From Alphaproteobacteria bacterium 65-37 (GTDB lineage Bacteria; Pseudomonadota; Alphaproteobacteria; Reyranellales; Reyranellaceae): a stretch of 39,172 nt of DNA. The stretch lies in contig MKRV01000037.1 in assembly GCA_001897995.1 (NCBI GenBank), positions 1 to 39,172 on the forward strand, given 5' to 3'. The translations under genes were made by a program, and so were the position numbers. This document shows positions 15,895 to 24,712 of the stretch, one piece after another (within the stretch, counting starts at the first letter, position 1; every line of letters starts with the position of its first letter). The notes below the pieces were generated by a model that was not told where the DNA came from, did not search any database, and saw nothing but the letters and a program-made list of their open reading frames with translations.

Positions 15895-16797
15895 CTAAGA
15901 TCCCGCGGCCGTGTCGAGCGCATCGGCGATCAATCGCACGAGCTCACGGCCGAGCGGTCCTGGGCGGCGGTCGGCGAGCCAGGCGGCGCTGATCGTGCGG
16001 CTGGGCTGGAGCTGGGCGTCGCTGCAGGGGAGGAGACGGACGATGCCGTTCTGCAGTTCCTCGGCGAAGAAGTCCTCGCTGGCGAAGCACCAGCCGACGC
16101 CGTTGCAGATCAGGCGGCGGATATGTTCGAGATCGTTGGCGGTCCAGACATCGAGGCTGAAGACACGGCCCACACGTTCCATGTCGATGCTGGGTGATTC
16201 CACGAAATAGATCTGCCGCTCGCGTTGCATGTCGGCGAGCGTCAGCGGTCGCCCCAGCAGCGCGAGCGGATGATCCACTGCGGTGGTGGGCCGGAGGACG
16301 ATCTGGCGGAACGACTGGCCTTCCATGTCGAGCGGCAGGGCGGCGACCAGGGTGAGGGCGAAGTCGATGCGGCCGGCGCGCAGCTCGTCCCAAAGGTTGT
16401 TCAGCGAGCTGTTGAAGATCTGCAGTTCGACCCGCTCGTGCTGGGAGATGAACGTCTTGAGGGCGCGATGCAGGGCGGCATGGGGGAAGACGACATCGAC
16501 GGCGATGCGGATGCGCGTCTCCGCACCTTGTTCCAGCGACGCGGCATGCGAGGTGAAACGCCGCGCGCGCTCCACGACCGCCTTGGCCTCGCCGAACAGG
16601 GCGCGGCCCCGCTCGGTCAGTTCCGACCGCCGCGTGCCGCGTTTCAGGAGCGGGAAGCCGCACTGCGTTTCGAGCTGCGCGAGGGAGTAGCTGATCGAGG
16701 AGACCGCCCGATTGAGGGTGCGGGCGGCGACCGAAAAGCTGCCCGTCTCGGTAACGGCGATGAAAGCTGCCAGGTGGTCGACCAGATTGGGCTGCAT
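15895..16797 (-). CDS. LysR-family transcriptional regulator
   Basis: A 300-residue protein with the LysR winged HTH at 5-65 (FIAVTETGSFSVAARTLNRA, then SYSLAQLETQCGFPLLKR) and a periplasmic-binding-like effector domain from about 92. It is divergent from the ABC transporter/ligase operon with about 90 bases to the first possible start codon, the classic layout in which LysR activates the divergent operon in response to substrate or its CoA ester. Confidence 0.9.
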   Translation of the reverse strand: MQPNLVDHLAAFIAVTETGSFSVAARTLNRAVSSISYSLAQLETQCGFPLLKRGTRRSELTERGRALFGEAKAVVERARRFTSHAASLEQGAETRIRIAVDVVFPHAALHRALKTFISQHERVELQIFNSSLNNLWDELRAGRIDFALTLVAALPLDMEGQSFRQIVLRPTTAVDHPLALLGRPLTLADMQRERQIYFVESPSIDMERVGRVFSLDVWTANDLEHIRRLICNGVGWCFASEDFFAEELQNGIVRLLPCSDAQLQPSRTISAAWLADRRPGPLGRELVRLIADALDTAAGS

Positions 16798-16803
16798 TTT
16801 CTA

Positions 16804-16836
16804 TTTTTCCGTAAGAAATGTTCAGATTTTTTCGTA
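16804..16836. promoter_or_regulatory. Candidate LysR binding region
   Basis: An AT-rich island in otherwise GC-rich DNA between the divergent lysR and ABC genes. TTTTTCCGTA (16804-16813) is repeated as TTTTTTCGTA (16827-16836), 23 bases apart (about two helical turns), with TTTCCAGAAA just downstream. This fits LysR-tetramer binding but is short and low-complexity. Confidence 0.3.
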
Positions 16837-16888
16837 TTTCCAGAAAGGTGTCCAATTGCTAGTGCTAGTGAAAAATCAGACGTAGACG

Positions 16889-17779
16889 TTGGCGGACCGC
16901 GCATGCGGATCCGGTTGTGGGGGAAACGATGGTCCGAGGCGCTGCTTCAGCGTTGCCGTCTTGACCGAGGCCCAAGGGCCCGGAGCCGAGCCCACTGGTA
17001 CCGAGCCGGTGCTGGTCTGTGACGGCATCAGCCGCTGGTTCGGCGGTGTCCGGGCGCTGGCCGACGTGTCGATTTCCATTAATCGAGGCGAGATCTGCGG
17101 CCTCGTCGGCCCGAACGGGTCGGGCAAGACCACCATTGTCAATGCCGTCACCGGGTTCTATCCGCCGCAGAAGGGCCGGATCCTGTTCGAGGATAAGTCC
17201 CTGGTCGGGCTGAAGCCCCATCGCATCGCCAAGCTGCGCATCGCGCGTACCTTCCAGAACCTGGCGCTGTTTCGCGGCATGAGCGTGCTCGACAACATCA
17301 TGATGGGCCGCCACATCCACATGCAGCCCTCGGCGCTGGCGACCTTCTTCTACTGGGCATGGGCCGAGCGCGACGAGCTTCGCCAGCGCGAGCTGGTCGA
17401 GGACACGATCGACTTCCTGCAGCTCCAGGACGTGCGCGATGCGCCCATCGAAGTCGTGCCACTCGGCCTGCAGAAGCGCATCGAGCTGGCGCGCGCGCTG
17501 GTCGCCGAACCGCGCCTGCTGATCCTGGACGAGCCGATGGCCGGCATGAACCAGGAGGAGAAGGAGTACATGGCGCGCTTCATCCTCGATGCGCGCGAGG
17601 AGCGGGGGCTCACGGTGCTGCTGATCGAGCATCACATGGATGTCGTTGCCGCGCTCTGCGATCGCGTCACGGTGCTGAGCTACGGCGAGAAGCTCGCCGA
17701 AGGCGCACCGAGCGAGGCACTGTCCGACCCCAAGGTCGTTGCCGCCTATCTCGGGAGCAAGAAGCGCCATGCCGCTTGA
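16889..17779 (+). CDS. livG: ABC transporter ATP-binding protein, LivG type
   Basis: A 296-residue ATPase: Walker A GPNGSGKTT (74-82), Q-loop ARTFQNLALF, signature region PLGLQKRIELARAL (the PYGLQKR-like form common in LivG), Walker B LLILDEP, and the His switch EHHMDV. It powers import by the branched-chain-amino-acid-type (HAAT) permease. The start is uncertain. The frame opens with TTG 16889; TTG 16961 or GTG 17009 would remove an unconserved 24-40 residue leader, and none has a good ribosome site. Its stop overlaps the start of the acyl-CoA ligase. The symbol reflects family, not proven substrate. Confidence 0.85.
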   Translation: MADRACGSGCGGNDGPRRCFSVAVLTEAQGPGAEPTGTEPVLVCDGISRWFGGVRALADVSISINRGEICGLVGPNGSGKTTIVNAVTGFYPPQKGRILFEDKSLVGLKPHRIAKLRIARTFQNLALFRGMSVLDNIMMGRHIHMQPSALATFFYWAWAERDELRQRELVEDTIDFLQLQDVRDAPIEVVPLGLQKRIELARALVAEPRLLILDEPMAGMNQEEKEYMARFILDAREERGLTVLLIEHHMDVVAALCDRVTVLSYGEKLAEGAPSEALSDPKVVAAYLGSKKRHAA

Positions 17780-19718
17780 TATGGAGGCCGATCCACAGGC
17801 CGTGCCGCGTCGGCAGGCCGGCCTCGACGGCGGCACGTTGCTGACCTTGCTGGCGGCCAATGCCGAGGCCCATGGCCAGGCCGTCGCGATGCGTGAGCGT
17901 GACCGCGGGATCTGGCGCGAGTTCACCTGGAGCGAGATGCTGGGCGAGGTCCTGGCTTTTGCCGCCGCGCTCGATGCCATGGGGCTGGCGGCCGGCGAGG
18001 GATTACTGGTCGTAGGCGACAATCGGCCCAGACTCTATTTCGGGATGCTGGGAGCCGCCGCCCTGCGTGGCCTGCCCGCGCCGGTCTATCCGGATGTCCC
18101 GCCCGACGATCTCGACTTCTATGCCAGCAACAGCCGCGCCCGTTTCGCGCTGGCCGAGGATCAGGAGCAGGTCGACAAGCTGCTCGATCTGCGCGCCCGC
18201 TCCGGTCTGCCGGAGATCATCGTCTACGACGATCCGCGCGGTCTGGCGAACTACAGCCAACCCGGGCTGCTCGGCTGGAACGACGTGGTGCGGCGCGGCG
18301 CCGAGCGATTGCAGGCTGAGCCGACGCTGCGGGCCGGCCTCCTGTCGCGTGCTCGTCCCGACGATGCGGCCGTGCTACTTCATTCGTCGGGCACGACCGG
18401 CAAGCCGAAAGGCATCGAGTTGCAGCATCGCCGCGTGATCGCCGCGGCACGCAACGCCGAGAAGGCCGGCTACTTCCATGTCGGCGACGAGCTGGTCGCC
18501 TACCTGCCGATGGCATGGGTCGGCGATTTCGTGTTCACCATCGCCTGCGGCATCGTCCTGCGCTTCGCCGTCAATATCCCGGAGCGGCAGGAGACGGTGC
18601 TGCACGACCTGCGCGAGGTGGCCCCTACCGTCTATTTCGCGTCGCCACGCAGTTGGGATGCCATGCTGACCCACGTGCAGGTCGGCATCGCCGAATCCAC
18701 GCCGCTGAAGCGCCGTCTCTACAATTGGCTGATGCCGCTCGCCATCGGCGTCGAACGCGACCGGCTGGCCGGACGCGCCCCCGGCACCATGCGCCGTCTG
18801 CTGTGCGCTCTCGGCGATGCGTTGGTCTATGCGCCGTTGCGCGACCATCTCGGCCTGTCGCGCGCCAAGCGTGCCTATACGGCGGGCGAGGCGATCGGCG
18901 AGGATACGTTCCTGTTCTTTCGCGCCCTCGGGCTCGATCTCAAGCAGTTCTACGGCCAGACCGAGAATTGCGCGCTGACGGCCGCACAGATGTCGGGTGA
19001 CGTGAAGCTCAACACCGTCGGCAAGCCGTTGCCCGGCGTCGAGGTGAAGATCGGTGAGGACGGCGAGATCCTGATCCGCGCCGACAGCGTGTTCGACGGT
19101 TATCTCGACGATCCCGGCGCCTCGGCGAAGGCGCTGGAGGGCGGCTGGCTGCATACCGGCGACGCGGGCTATCTCGACGATCAGGGCCACCTCGCCGTGC
19201 TGGGGCGGGTGGGTGAGGTCGTCTACACCAAGGCCGGCGTGCGCTACATCCCGAACTACATCGAGAACCGCCTGAAGTTCAGCCAGTACGTGAAGGATGC
19301 CGCCGTCATGGGGGCCGGCCGCGACGATCTCACGGCGTTGGTCTGCATCGATATGGCCGCCGTCGGGCACTGGGCTGAGGAGAACGGCGTCACCTATACG
19401 TCGTACGCGGAGCTGTCTCAGCGCCCCGAAGTCTACAAGCTGATCGACGGTGTCGTGACGCACGTCAATGCGCAGTTGCCGGAAGGGCTGGCCGTTCGGC
19501 GCTTCGTCAACCTGCCCAAGGAATTCGATCCCGACGACGGCGAGGTGACGCGCACGCGCAAGCTGCGCCGCAATGTCATCGACGAGCGCTATGCCGCGGT
19601 CATCACGGCGCTTTATGGCGGCGTCGATACGATCGAGCACGAGACTGCCATCACCTACGAATCGGGCGCGACCGGCACGTTCAAGCGTCGTCTCGCCATT
19701 CATTCGACGCGAGGATAG
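17769..19718 (+). CDS. AMP-forming acyl-CoA ligase (long-chain/bubblegum FadD type) inside the importer operon
   Basis: A 649-residue ligase: SSGTTGKPKG (206-215), YGQTE (395-399), WLHTGDAGYLDDQGHLAVLGR (460-480) and TRTRKLRR near the C terminus, which places it with long-chain/FAA1-like enzymes. The usual DRKKD hinge is replaced by GRVGEVVY. It starts within the end of the LivG gene (ATG 17769, or 17781) and ends eight bases before the LivH gene, so it is fully embedded in the importer operon. The inferred role is to trap the imported carboxylate as its CoA ester at the membrane. The substrate could be an aromatic, dicarboxylic or fatty acid. Confidence 0.88.
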   Translation: MPLDMEADPQAVPRRQAGLDGGTLLTLLAANAEAHGQAVAMRERDRGIWREFTWSEMLGEVLAFAAALDAMGLAAGEGLLVVGDNRPRLYFGMLGAAALRGLPAPVYPDVPPDDLDFYASNSRARFALAEDQEQVDKLLDLRARSGLPEIIVYDDPRGLANYSQPGLLGWNDVVRRGAERLQAEPTLRAGLLSRARPDDAAVLLHSSGTTGKPKGIELQHRRVIAAARNAEKAGYFHVGDELVAYLPMAWVGDFVFTIACGIVLRFAVNIPERQETVLHDLREVAPTVYFASPRSWDAMLTHVQVGIAESTPLKRRLYNWLMPLAIGVERDRLAGRAPGTMRRLLCALGDALVYAPLRDHLGLSRAKRAYTAGEAIGEDTFLFFRALGLDLKQFYGQTENCALTAAQMSGDVKLNTVGKPLPGVEVKIGEDGEILIRADSVFDGYLDDPGASAKALEGGWLHTGDAGYLDDQGHLAVLGRVGEVVYTKAGVRYIPNYIENRLKFSQYVKDAAVMGAGRDDLTALVCIDMAAVGHWAEENGVTYTSYAELSQRPEVYKLIDGVVTHVNAQLPEGLAVRRFVNLPKEFDPDDGEVTRTRKLRRNVIDERYAAVITALYGGVDTIEHETAITYESGATGTFKRRLAIHSTRG

Positions 19719-19725
19719 AGCCGCG

Positions 19726-20616
19726 ATGGACACGATCTACGAGCTTGCCGAGCTGTCGGCCAACGGCGCCCTGGTCGGCCTGATGTATTCCCTGGTGGCG
19801 CTCGGCATCGTGCTGGTCTTCAAGTCGTCGGGTGTGGCCAACCTGGCGCAAGGTGCGCTCGCCATGCTGGGCGGCTATCTCGCCTGGGCGGCGCTGGTGT
19901 CGCTGGGGGCACCGGTCTGGGCCGGCATTCCGCTGGTGGTGCTGCTGATGTTCTTCGCCGGCCGCGCCGTCGAGCGGATGGCGCTCCGGCGCATGATCGG
20001 CCAGCCCGTCATCATGGTGATCATGTTGACGCTCGGCATCGAGATCCTGCTGCGCGGGCTGGCGCCGGCGATCTTCGGCTCGGTGAAGAAGCGTTTGGAT
20101 ATCGGCATCGACAACGCGCCGGTGATCCTGGGGCCGGTGCTGATCGATCGTGCCTATCTCGTGAGCGGTGTCGTGTCGCTCGCCCTGATCGGGCTCGCGC
20201 TGCTGTTCTTCGGCACGCGCCAGGGCATTATGCTGCGCGCGGTGTCGGACGACCAGACGGCGTCCTGGGCAGTCGGCATCCGGGTCGAGCGGGCGATCGG
20301 CATCTCCTGGGGCCTGGCGGGTATTGCCGCGGGCGCTGCCGGCATCCTCTGGGGGTCGATCCAGGGTGTCGACTGGACCTTGTCCCTGCTGCTGATCAAG
20401 GCGCTGGCCGTCGCCATCCTGGGCGGGCTGGACAGCATCGTGGGCGTGCTGGTGGCGGGCCTCGTACTGGGCATCCTCGAGAATGTGGCGCCGGTCTATC
20501 TCGAACGCTTCGGCATTGCCGGCACGCGCGACGTCGTAGCCTCGCTGGTGATCCTGCTCACGGTGATCATCCGGCCCTACGGCCTGTTCGGCCGCGAAGA
20601 TATCGAGCGCGTCTGA
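19726..20616 (+). CDS. livH: Branched-chain-type ABC permease, LivH family
   Basis: A 296-residue integral membrane protein with about eight hydrophobic segments. GLMYSLVALGIVLVFKSSGVANLAQGALAMLGGYLAWA (about 15-52) is the typical LivH beginning. RAVSDDQTASWAVGIRVERAIGISWGLAG is the cytoplasmic loop that docks the ATPase, and GGLDSIVGVLVAGLVLGILENV is the conserved end. The start at ATG 19726 is chosen because the longer frame from 19573 only extends into the ligase gene. Its stop overlaps the ATG of LivM by one base (TGATG). Confidence 0.9.
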   Translation: MDTIYELAELSANGALVGLMYSLVALGIVLVFKSSGVANLAQGALAMLGGYLAWAALVSLGAPVWAGIPLVVLLMFFAGRAVERMALRRMIGQPVIMVIMLTLGIEILLRGLAPAIFGSVKKRLDIGIDNAPVILGPVLIDRAYLVSGVVSLALIGLALLFFGTRQGIMLRAVSDDQTASWAVGIRVERAIGISWGLAGIAAGAAGILWGSIQGVDWTLSLLLIKALAVAILGGLDSIVGVLVAGLVLGILENVAPVYLERFGIAGTRDVVASLVILLTVIIRPYGLFGREDIERV

Positions 20617-21689
20617 TGTTCTACCGTCTCGCCGGCATCCGCCACACCAGCTACCGGTCGGCCCGCCGGCTGTTTCCCGTGCCTTTCGACCGCTGGCTGC
20701 TGCTCGCGGTGCTGGCGCTCGCGGTCGTGGCGCCCTTCTTCTTGTCGAAGCTCCACCTCAACAGTTACCTGCTGCCCTGGGTGATCTGGGCGACGGCCGC
20801 CCTCGGCCTCAACCTGCTGATGGGCTTCGCCGGCCAGATCCATCTCGGCTATGCCGCGGTGATGGCGATCGGCGCCTATACCGCGATCCATGCGGTGCGG
20901 GCCGGCGTGCCGTTCGAGCTCGGCCTGATCGCAGGCGGGTTGGTGAGTTCCGTGATCGGCCTGGTGTTCGGCGCGGCGGCGCTTCGGGTGAAGGGCCTCT
21001 ATCTCGCCGTCACGACGCTTGCCATGCAATCCATCGTCGACTGGATCATCGTCCACGTTCCGGTGATCAGCGGCGGCAGCCAGGCGACCCTGCAGGCGCC
21101 GGCCATTCGCGTGCTGGGCCAGCCCGTTCTGTCCGACGAGGGCCGCTACTGGATCGCCCTCGTGGTCTGCGTGCTGGTGACCAGCTTCCTGCTGAACACG
21201 CGGCGCACCAGCTTCGGTCGCGCCCTGGTGGCGGTGCGGGAAAAGGACTTCGCCGCCGCCATCATCGGCGTCAGCCCCTTCCGCTACAAGCTGCTCGCCT
21301 TCTGGTGCTCGTCCTTCATCGGCGGCGTCGCCGGTGCCGTGCTGGCCTTCTGCTACTACCAGGCGGTGACGCCCGAGCAGTTCCACCTCGAAGTCTCGAT
21401 CCAGGCCGTCGCCATGGTGATCGTGGGCGGGCTGGGCAGCGTGCTGGGCAGCTTCTTCGGGGCCGGGCTCGTGCTGCTGGCGCCGATCTTCCTCAACAAT
21501 CTGGTGGGCTGGATCGCGGCGACGCTCAGCCTGCCGGTGGGGCCCGAGGTGCTGTCGCACATTCCGCTCGTTCTGTATGGCGGCCTGATCGTCGGTTTCC
21601 TGCTGTTCGAGCCGCTCGGCCTCGCCAAGATCTACGACAACCTGCGCAACTACTTCTACGTGTGGCCCTTCCGCCATGCGCGGCACTGA
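20616..21689 (+). CDS. livM: Branched-chain-type ABC permease, LivM family
   Basis: A 357-residue membrane protein with about ten hydrophobic segments. LGLNLLMGFAGQIHLGYAAVMAIGAYTA (about 62-90) is the LivM hallmark. VREKDFAAAIIGVSPFRYKLLAFW is the ATPase-coupling loop, and VGGLGSVLGSFFGAGLV follows. It pairs with the LivH-type protein and is translationally coupled to it by a one-base overlap. A periplasmic binding protein gene follows 39 bases later. Confidence 0.92.
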   Translation: MFYRLAGIRHTSYRSARRLFPVPFDRWLLLAVLALAVVAPFFLSKLHLNSYLLPWVIWATAALGLNLLMGFAGQIHLGYAAVMAIGAYTAIHAVRAGVPFELGLIAGGLVSSVIGLVFGAAALRVKGLYLAVTTLAMQSIVDWIIVHVPVISGGSQATLQAPAIRVLGQPVLSDEGRYWIALVVCVLVTSFLLNTRRTSFGRALVAVREKDFAAAIIGVSPFRYKLLAFWCSSFIGGVAGAVLAFCYYQAVTPEQFHLEVSIQAVAMVIVGGLGSVLGSFFGAGLVLLAPIFLNNLVGWIAATLSLPVGPEVLSHIPLVLYGGLIVGFLLFEPLGLAKIYDNLRNYFYVWPFRHARH

Positions 21690-21728
21690 AAAATGGAACG
21701 AACCGAACACCGCATCAGGAGGAAACCG

Positions 21729-22970
21729 ATGAGAAAGACGTTAGCAACCATTGCCGCGTTGGGCACACTGGCGCTCGGTGCGACAAGTTCCTGGGCCCAG
21801 GACAAGGTCGTCAAGTTCGGCCTCGCCGAGGATTTCACCAAGGTCTACACCTTCGTCACGTCCGAATATAATCAGGGCCAGCGCGACTACCTGGCCCTGA
21901 TCAACGGCCGTGGCGGCATCAAGGGCCACAAGTTCGAGGCGACCGTGGTCGATACCGGCAACGAGCCGCAGCGTGGCATCGAGGCCTACGACCGTTTCAA
22001 GTCCGACGGCGCGGTGCTGATGGACTTCCTGTCGACGCCGGTCTCGCGCGCGATCGTGCCGCGGGCGCTCAAGGACAAGGTGAACGTCCTGACGCTCTTC
22101 CACGGCCGCTCCGACGCCGCCGACGGCGAGGTCTTCCCGACCATCTTTCCGGCCAGCGCCCTCTACTGGTCGCAGGCGACCGTGATCCTGAAATACATCG
22201 CCGACCAGGAGAAGGCGGGGCTGAAAGGCAAGAAGATCGCTCTCGTGGGCATCGATTCGCCGTTCGGCAAGGAGCCGCTGCCGGTTTTCCAGGCGATCGC
22301 CGCCAAGGAGGGCTTCGAGCTGCAGACCTTCTTCTACCCCTCGCCGGGCAACGAGCAGTCCTCGTCCTGGACGGCGGTGCGCCGTTTCGCGCCCGACTGG
22401 GTGGTGATCTGGGGCGCCGGCGGCGGGCAGACGGTCTCGCTGCGCGACGCCATCCGCAACGGCATCAAGCTCGACAAGCTGCTTTCGGTGATCTGGCTCT
22501 CCGAGACCGACACCGAGATCGCCGGCAAGGACGCCTCCAAGGGCGTGCTGCGCTTCGAGGGCGTGAGCCACGGCCGCGATACGCCGATCGTGAAGGCGAT
22601 CCTCGACGAGGTGGTGGCCAAGGGCAAAGGCGCCGGCCCGGCCGAGAAGGTCGGCAGCAGCTACTACAATATCGGTGTCGCCAGCATGGCGATCGCCGTC
22701 GAAGCGGCGCGGCTCGCCCTCGAGAAGGGCAATGCCGTGACGGCGGAGTCGCTGAAGCAGGGCTTCGATTCTATCAAGGATTTCGATGCCCAGGGGCTGA
22801 TGCCGGCGATCACGATCACGCCCAAGGACCACCAGGGCGGCGGCCGCGGCCGCATCTCCCAGTGGGACGGCGCCAAGTGGGTTCCCAAGACCGACTGGTA
22901 CGCCGCGTACCAGGACATCGTCTGGGAGCTGGTCAAGAAGAACGCCGAAGAGTTCAAGAAGTCCAACTGA
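21729..22970 (+). CDS. Periplasmic substrate-binding protein of the HAAT ABC importer
   Basis: A 413-residue protein with a Sec signal peptide (MRKTLATIAALGTLALGATSSWAQ, probable cut after the AxA-like SWA) and a type I periplasmic-binding fold (YNQGQRDYLALINGRGGIKG, ATVVDTGNEPQRGIEAYDRF). AGGAGGAAA precedes ATG 21729; the frame upstream to 21693 is an unlikely basic extension. ABC binding proteins of this family bind amino acids, amides, urea or aromatic acids. The adjacent CoA ligase favours a carboxylate. Confidence 0.92.
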   Translation: MRKTLATIAALGTLALGATSSWAQDKVVKFGLAEDFTKVYTFVTSEYNQGQRDYLALINGRGGIKGHKFEATVVDTGNEPQRGIEAYDRFKSDGAVLMDFLSTPVSRAIVPRALKDKVNVLTLFHGRSDAADGEVFPTIFPASALYWSQATVILKYIADQEKAGLKGKKIALVGIDSPFGKEPLPVFQAIAAKEGFELQTFFYPSPGNEQSSSWTAVRRFAPDWVVIWGAGGGQTVSLRDAIRNGIKLDKLLSVIWLSETDTEIAGKDASKGVLRFEGVSHGRDTPIVKAILDEVVAKGKGAGPAEKVGSSYYNIGVASMAIAVEAARLALEKGNAVTAESLKQGFDSIKDFDAQGLMPAITITPKDHQGGGRGRISQWDGAKWVPKTDWYAAYQDIVWELVKKNAEEFKKSN

Positions 22971-22986
22971 CGGCGGGTCGCTCCCG

Positions 22987-23772
22987 ATGCTGACCATCGA
23001 GAACATCGAGGTCGTCTACGACCACGTCTTCCTCGCGATCAAGGGCGTCTCGCTCGAGGTCGGCGAGGGAGGCGCGGTCGCCCTGCTGGGCTCGAACGGG
23101 GCCGGCAAGAGCACGACTTTGAAGGCGATCTCGGGCCTGCTGGCACCGGAGCGGGGCGAGGTGACGCGCGGCGAGCTGGCCTTCCGCGGCCGCAATCTCG
23201 GCACGCTGCCGGCGCCGCAGCGGGTCGGTCTTGGTATCGCGCAAGTGCTCGAGGGGCGGCGGGTGTTCGGCCACCTGACGCCGCTCGAGAACCTGATCGC
23301 CGCCACCTCGATGCATCGCAGCCGGGCCAAGATTTCCGACCTGACGGAGCGGGTGTTCACCTATTTCCCCCGGCTGAAGCAGCGGGCTTCGACCCAGGCG
23401 GGCTACCTGTCGGGTGGCGAGCAGCAGATGCTGGCGATCGGCCGGGCGCTGATGACCGAGCCGCAGCTGCTGATGCTGGACGAACCCAGCCTTGGCCTCG
23501 CTCCCAATCTGGTCGACGAGATCTTCGACATCATCCAGCGCATCAACCGCGAGACGCGCATGGGCATTCTCCTCGTCGAGCAGAACGCCACCGCGGCACT
23601 CGACATTGTCGATCACGCCTATCTGATCGAGAACGGCCGCGTGGTGATGAGCGGCACGGCCGACGAGCTCAAGAAGAACCCCGACGTCCAGGAGTTCTAT
23701 CTCGGCGGCGTCGGCCGCGTGGACTACCGCAACGTCAAGCACTACCGCCGGCGCAAGCGCTGGCTGGCCTGA
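22987..23772 (+). CDS. livF: ABC transporter ATP-binding protein, LivF type
   Basis: A 261-residue ATPase: Walker A GSNGAGKST (36-44), GLGIAQVLEGRRVFGHLTPLENL (LivF hallmark), signature LSGGEQQMLAIGRAL, Walker B LLMLDEP followed by SLGLAPNLVDEIF, and the switch His replaced by Gln in VEQNA, as is normal for LivF. The C terminus is unusually basic (HYRRRKRWLA). It is the last gene of the importer operon and is convergent with an enoyl-CoA hydratase gene 21 bases away; no hairpin terminator is obvious between them. Confidence 0.92.
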   Translation: MLTIENIEVVYDHVFLAIKGVSLEVGEGGAVALLGSNGAGKSTTLKAISGLLAPERGEVTRGELAFRGRNLGTLPAPQRVGLGIAQVLEGRRVFGHLTPLENLIAATSMHRSRAKISDLTERVFTYFPRLKQRASTQAGYLSGGEQQMLAIGRALMTEPQLLMLDEPSLGLAPNLVDEIFDIIQRINRETRMGILLVEQNATAALDIVDHAYLIENGRVVMSGTADELKKNPDVQEFYLGGVGRVDYRNVKHYRRRKRWLA

Positions 23773-23793
23773 CCCGACGGTCAGGCGTCGACG

Positions 23794-24606
23794 TCAGGCG
23801 CCGGAGAAGCTCGGCGATCGCCGGCCGAGCCAGGCGTCGATGCCCTCGCGCAGATCCTGGGTCGGGGCTATACGGGCGAACTGCTCGCTTTCGGCGAGAA
23901 GGCCTTCGGCGATCCCCATGTTCAGGCCGCGCGTGACGGCTGTGATGATGCCTGCCACGGCGAGCGGCGAATGGCGCAGGATGCGGCGGGCCAGCGCCTG
24001 GGCGCTCGCCATCAGCTCGGCATGAGGGACAACGCGGTTGACGAGACCGAGTTCGAGCGCCCGCTCGGGTCCGAACGTGTCCCCGGTGAGCAGGTGCTCG
24101 AGCGCGCGCTTGCGGCCACCCAGGCGCGACAATCTCTGGGTGCCGCCGAAGGTCGGTGGCATGCCGAGCCTGATCTCGGGCTTGGCGAAGGTCGCCTGGT
24201 CGCTGGCGACCGCCAGATGCACGGCTTCGGTGATCTCGCAGCCGCCGCCGAAGGCGAGGCCGTTCACGGCGGCGATGATCGGCTTGGGAAACGCTTCGAG
24301 ACGGGCGGTCATGGACTGGCCGCGGCGGACGAAATCCCTGACGGCGACGACAGGGCCCTTGCGCACGCTCTCCGAGAACTGGGCGATATCGGCGCCGGCG
24401 GAAAAGGCCTTGGGGCCGGCACCGGTCAGGATCACCGCGCCGATGCTGCTGTCGATCTCGAGCCTGTCGAGCAGGCCAAGCAGCCGATCGGCCATGTCGT
24501 AGTCGATAGCGTTCAGCTTCTCGGGGCGATTGAGCGTGAGGACGGCAATACCGTCGGACGCGCGGTACAGCACGGTATCGGTGAGGAGGATGGAAGTGTC
24601 TGTCAT
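23794..24606 (-). CDS. Enoyl-CoA hydratase/isomerase family protein
   Basis: A 270-residue crotonase. The oxyanion-hole segment AFSAGADIAQF, GLAFGGGCEITEAVHLAVASD and FAKPEIRLGMPPTFGGTQRL are present. Both catalytic glutamates of true hydratases are retained (GGCE and KPE), so trans-2-enoyl-CoA hydration is likely. I chose ATG 24606 (MTDTS); in-frame ATGs at 24618 and 24642 would add 4-12 residues, and none has a strong ribosome site. It lies convergent to the importer/ligase operon and may act on the CoA ester made there. Confidence 0.88.
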   Translation of the reverse strand: MTDTSILLTDTVLYRASDGIAVLTLNRPEKLNAIDYDMADRLLGLLDRLEIDSSIGAVILTGAGPKAFSAGADIAQFSESVRKGPVVAVRDFVRRGQSMTARLEAFPKPIIAAVNGLAFGGGCEITEAVHLAVASDQATFAKPEIRLGMPPTFGGTQRLSRLGGRKRALEHLLTGDTFGPERALELGLVNRVVPHAELMASAQALARRILRHSPLAVAGIITAVTRGLNMGIAEGLLAESEQFARIAPTQDLREGIDAWLGRRSPSFSGA

Positions 24607-24712
24607 ATGCCCAGACATGGGACCCGATCGCGGGTCCGGCAAACGAGTAGTAGGAACCTCGGAGGAGAAGCACTCATCTGCCGACGTGAGGTCTTCTTGA
24701 ACGCAAGCCGCT

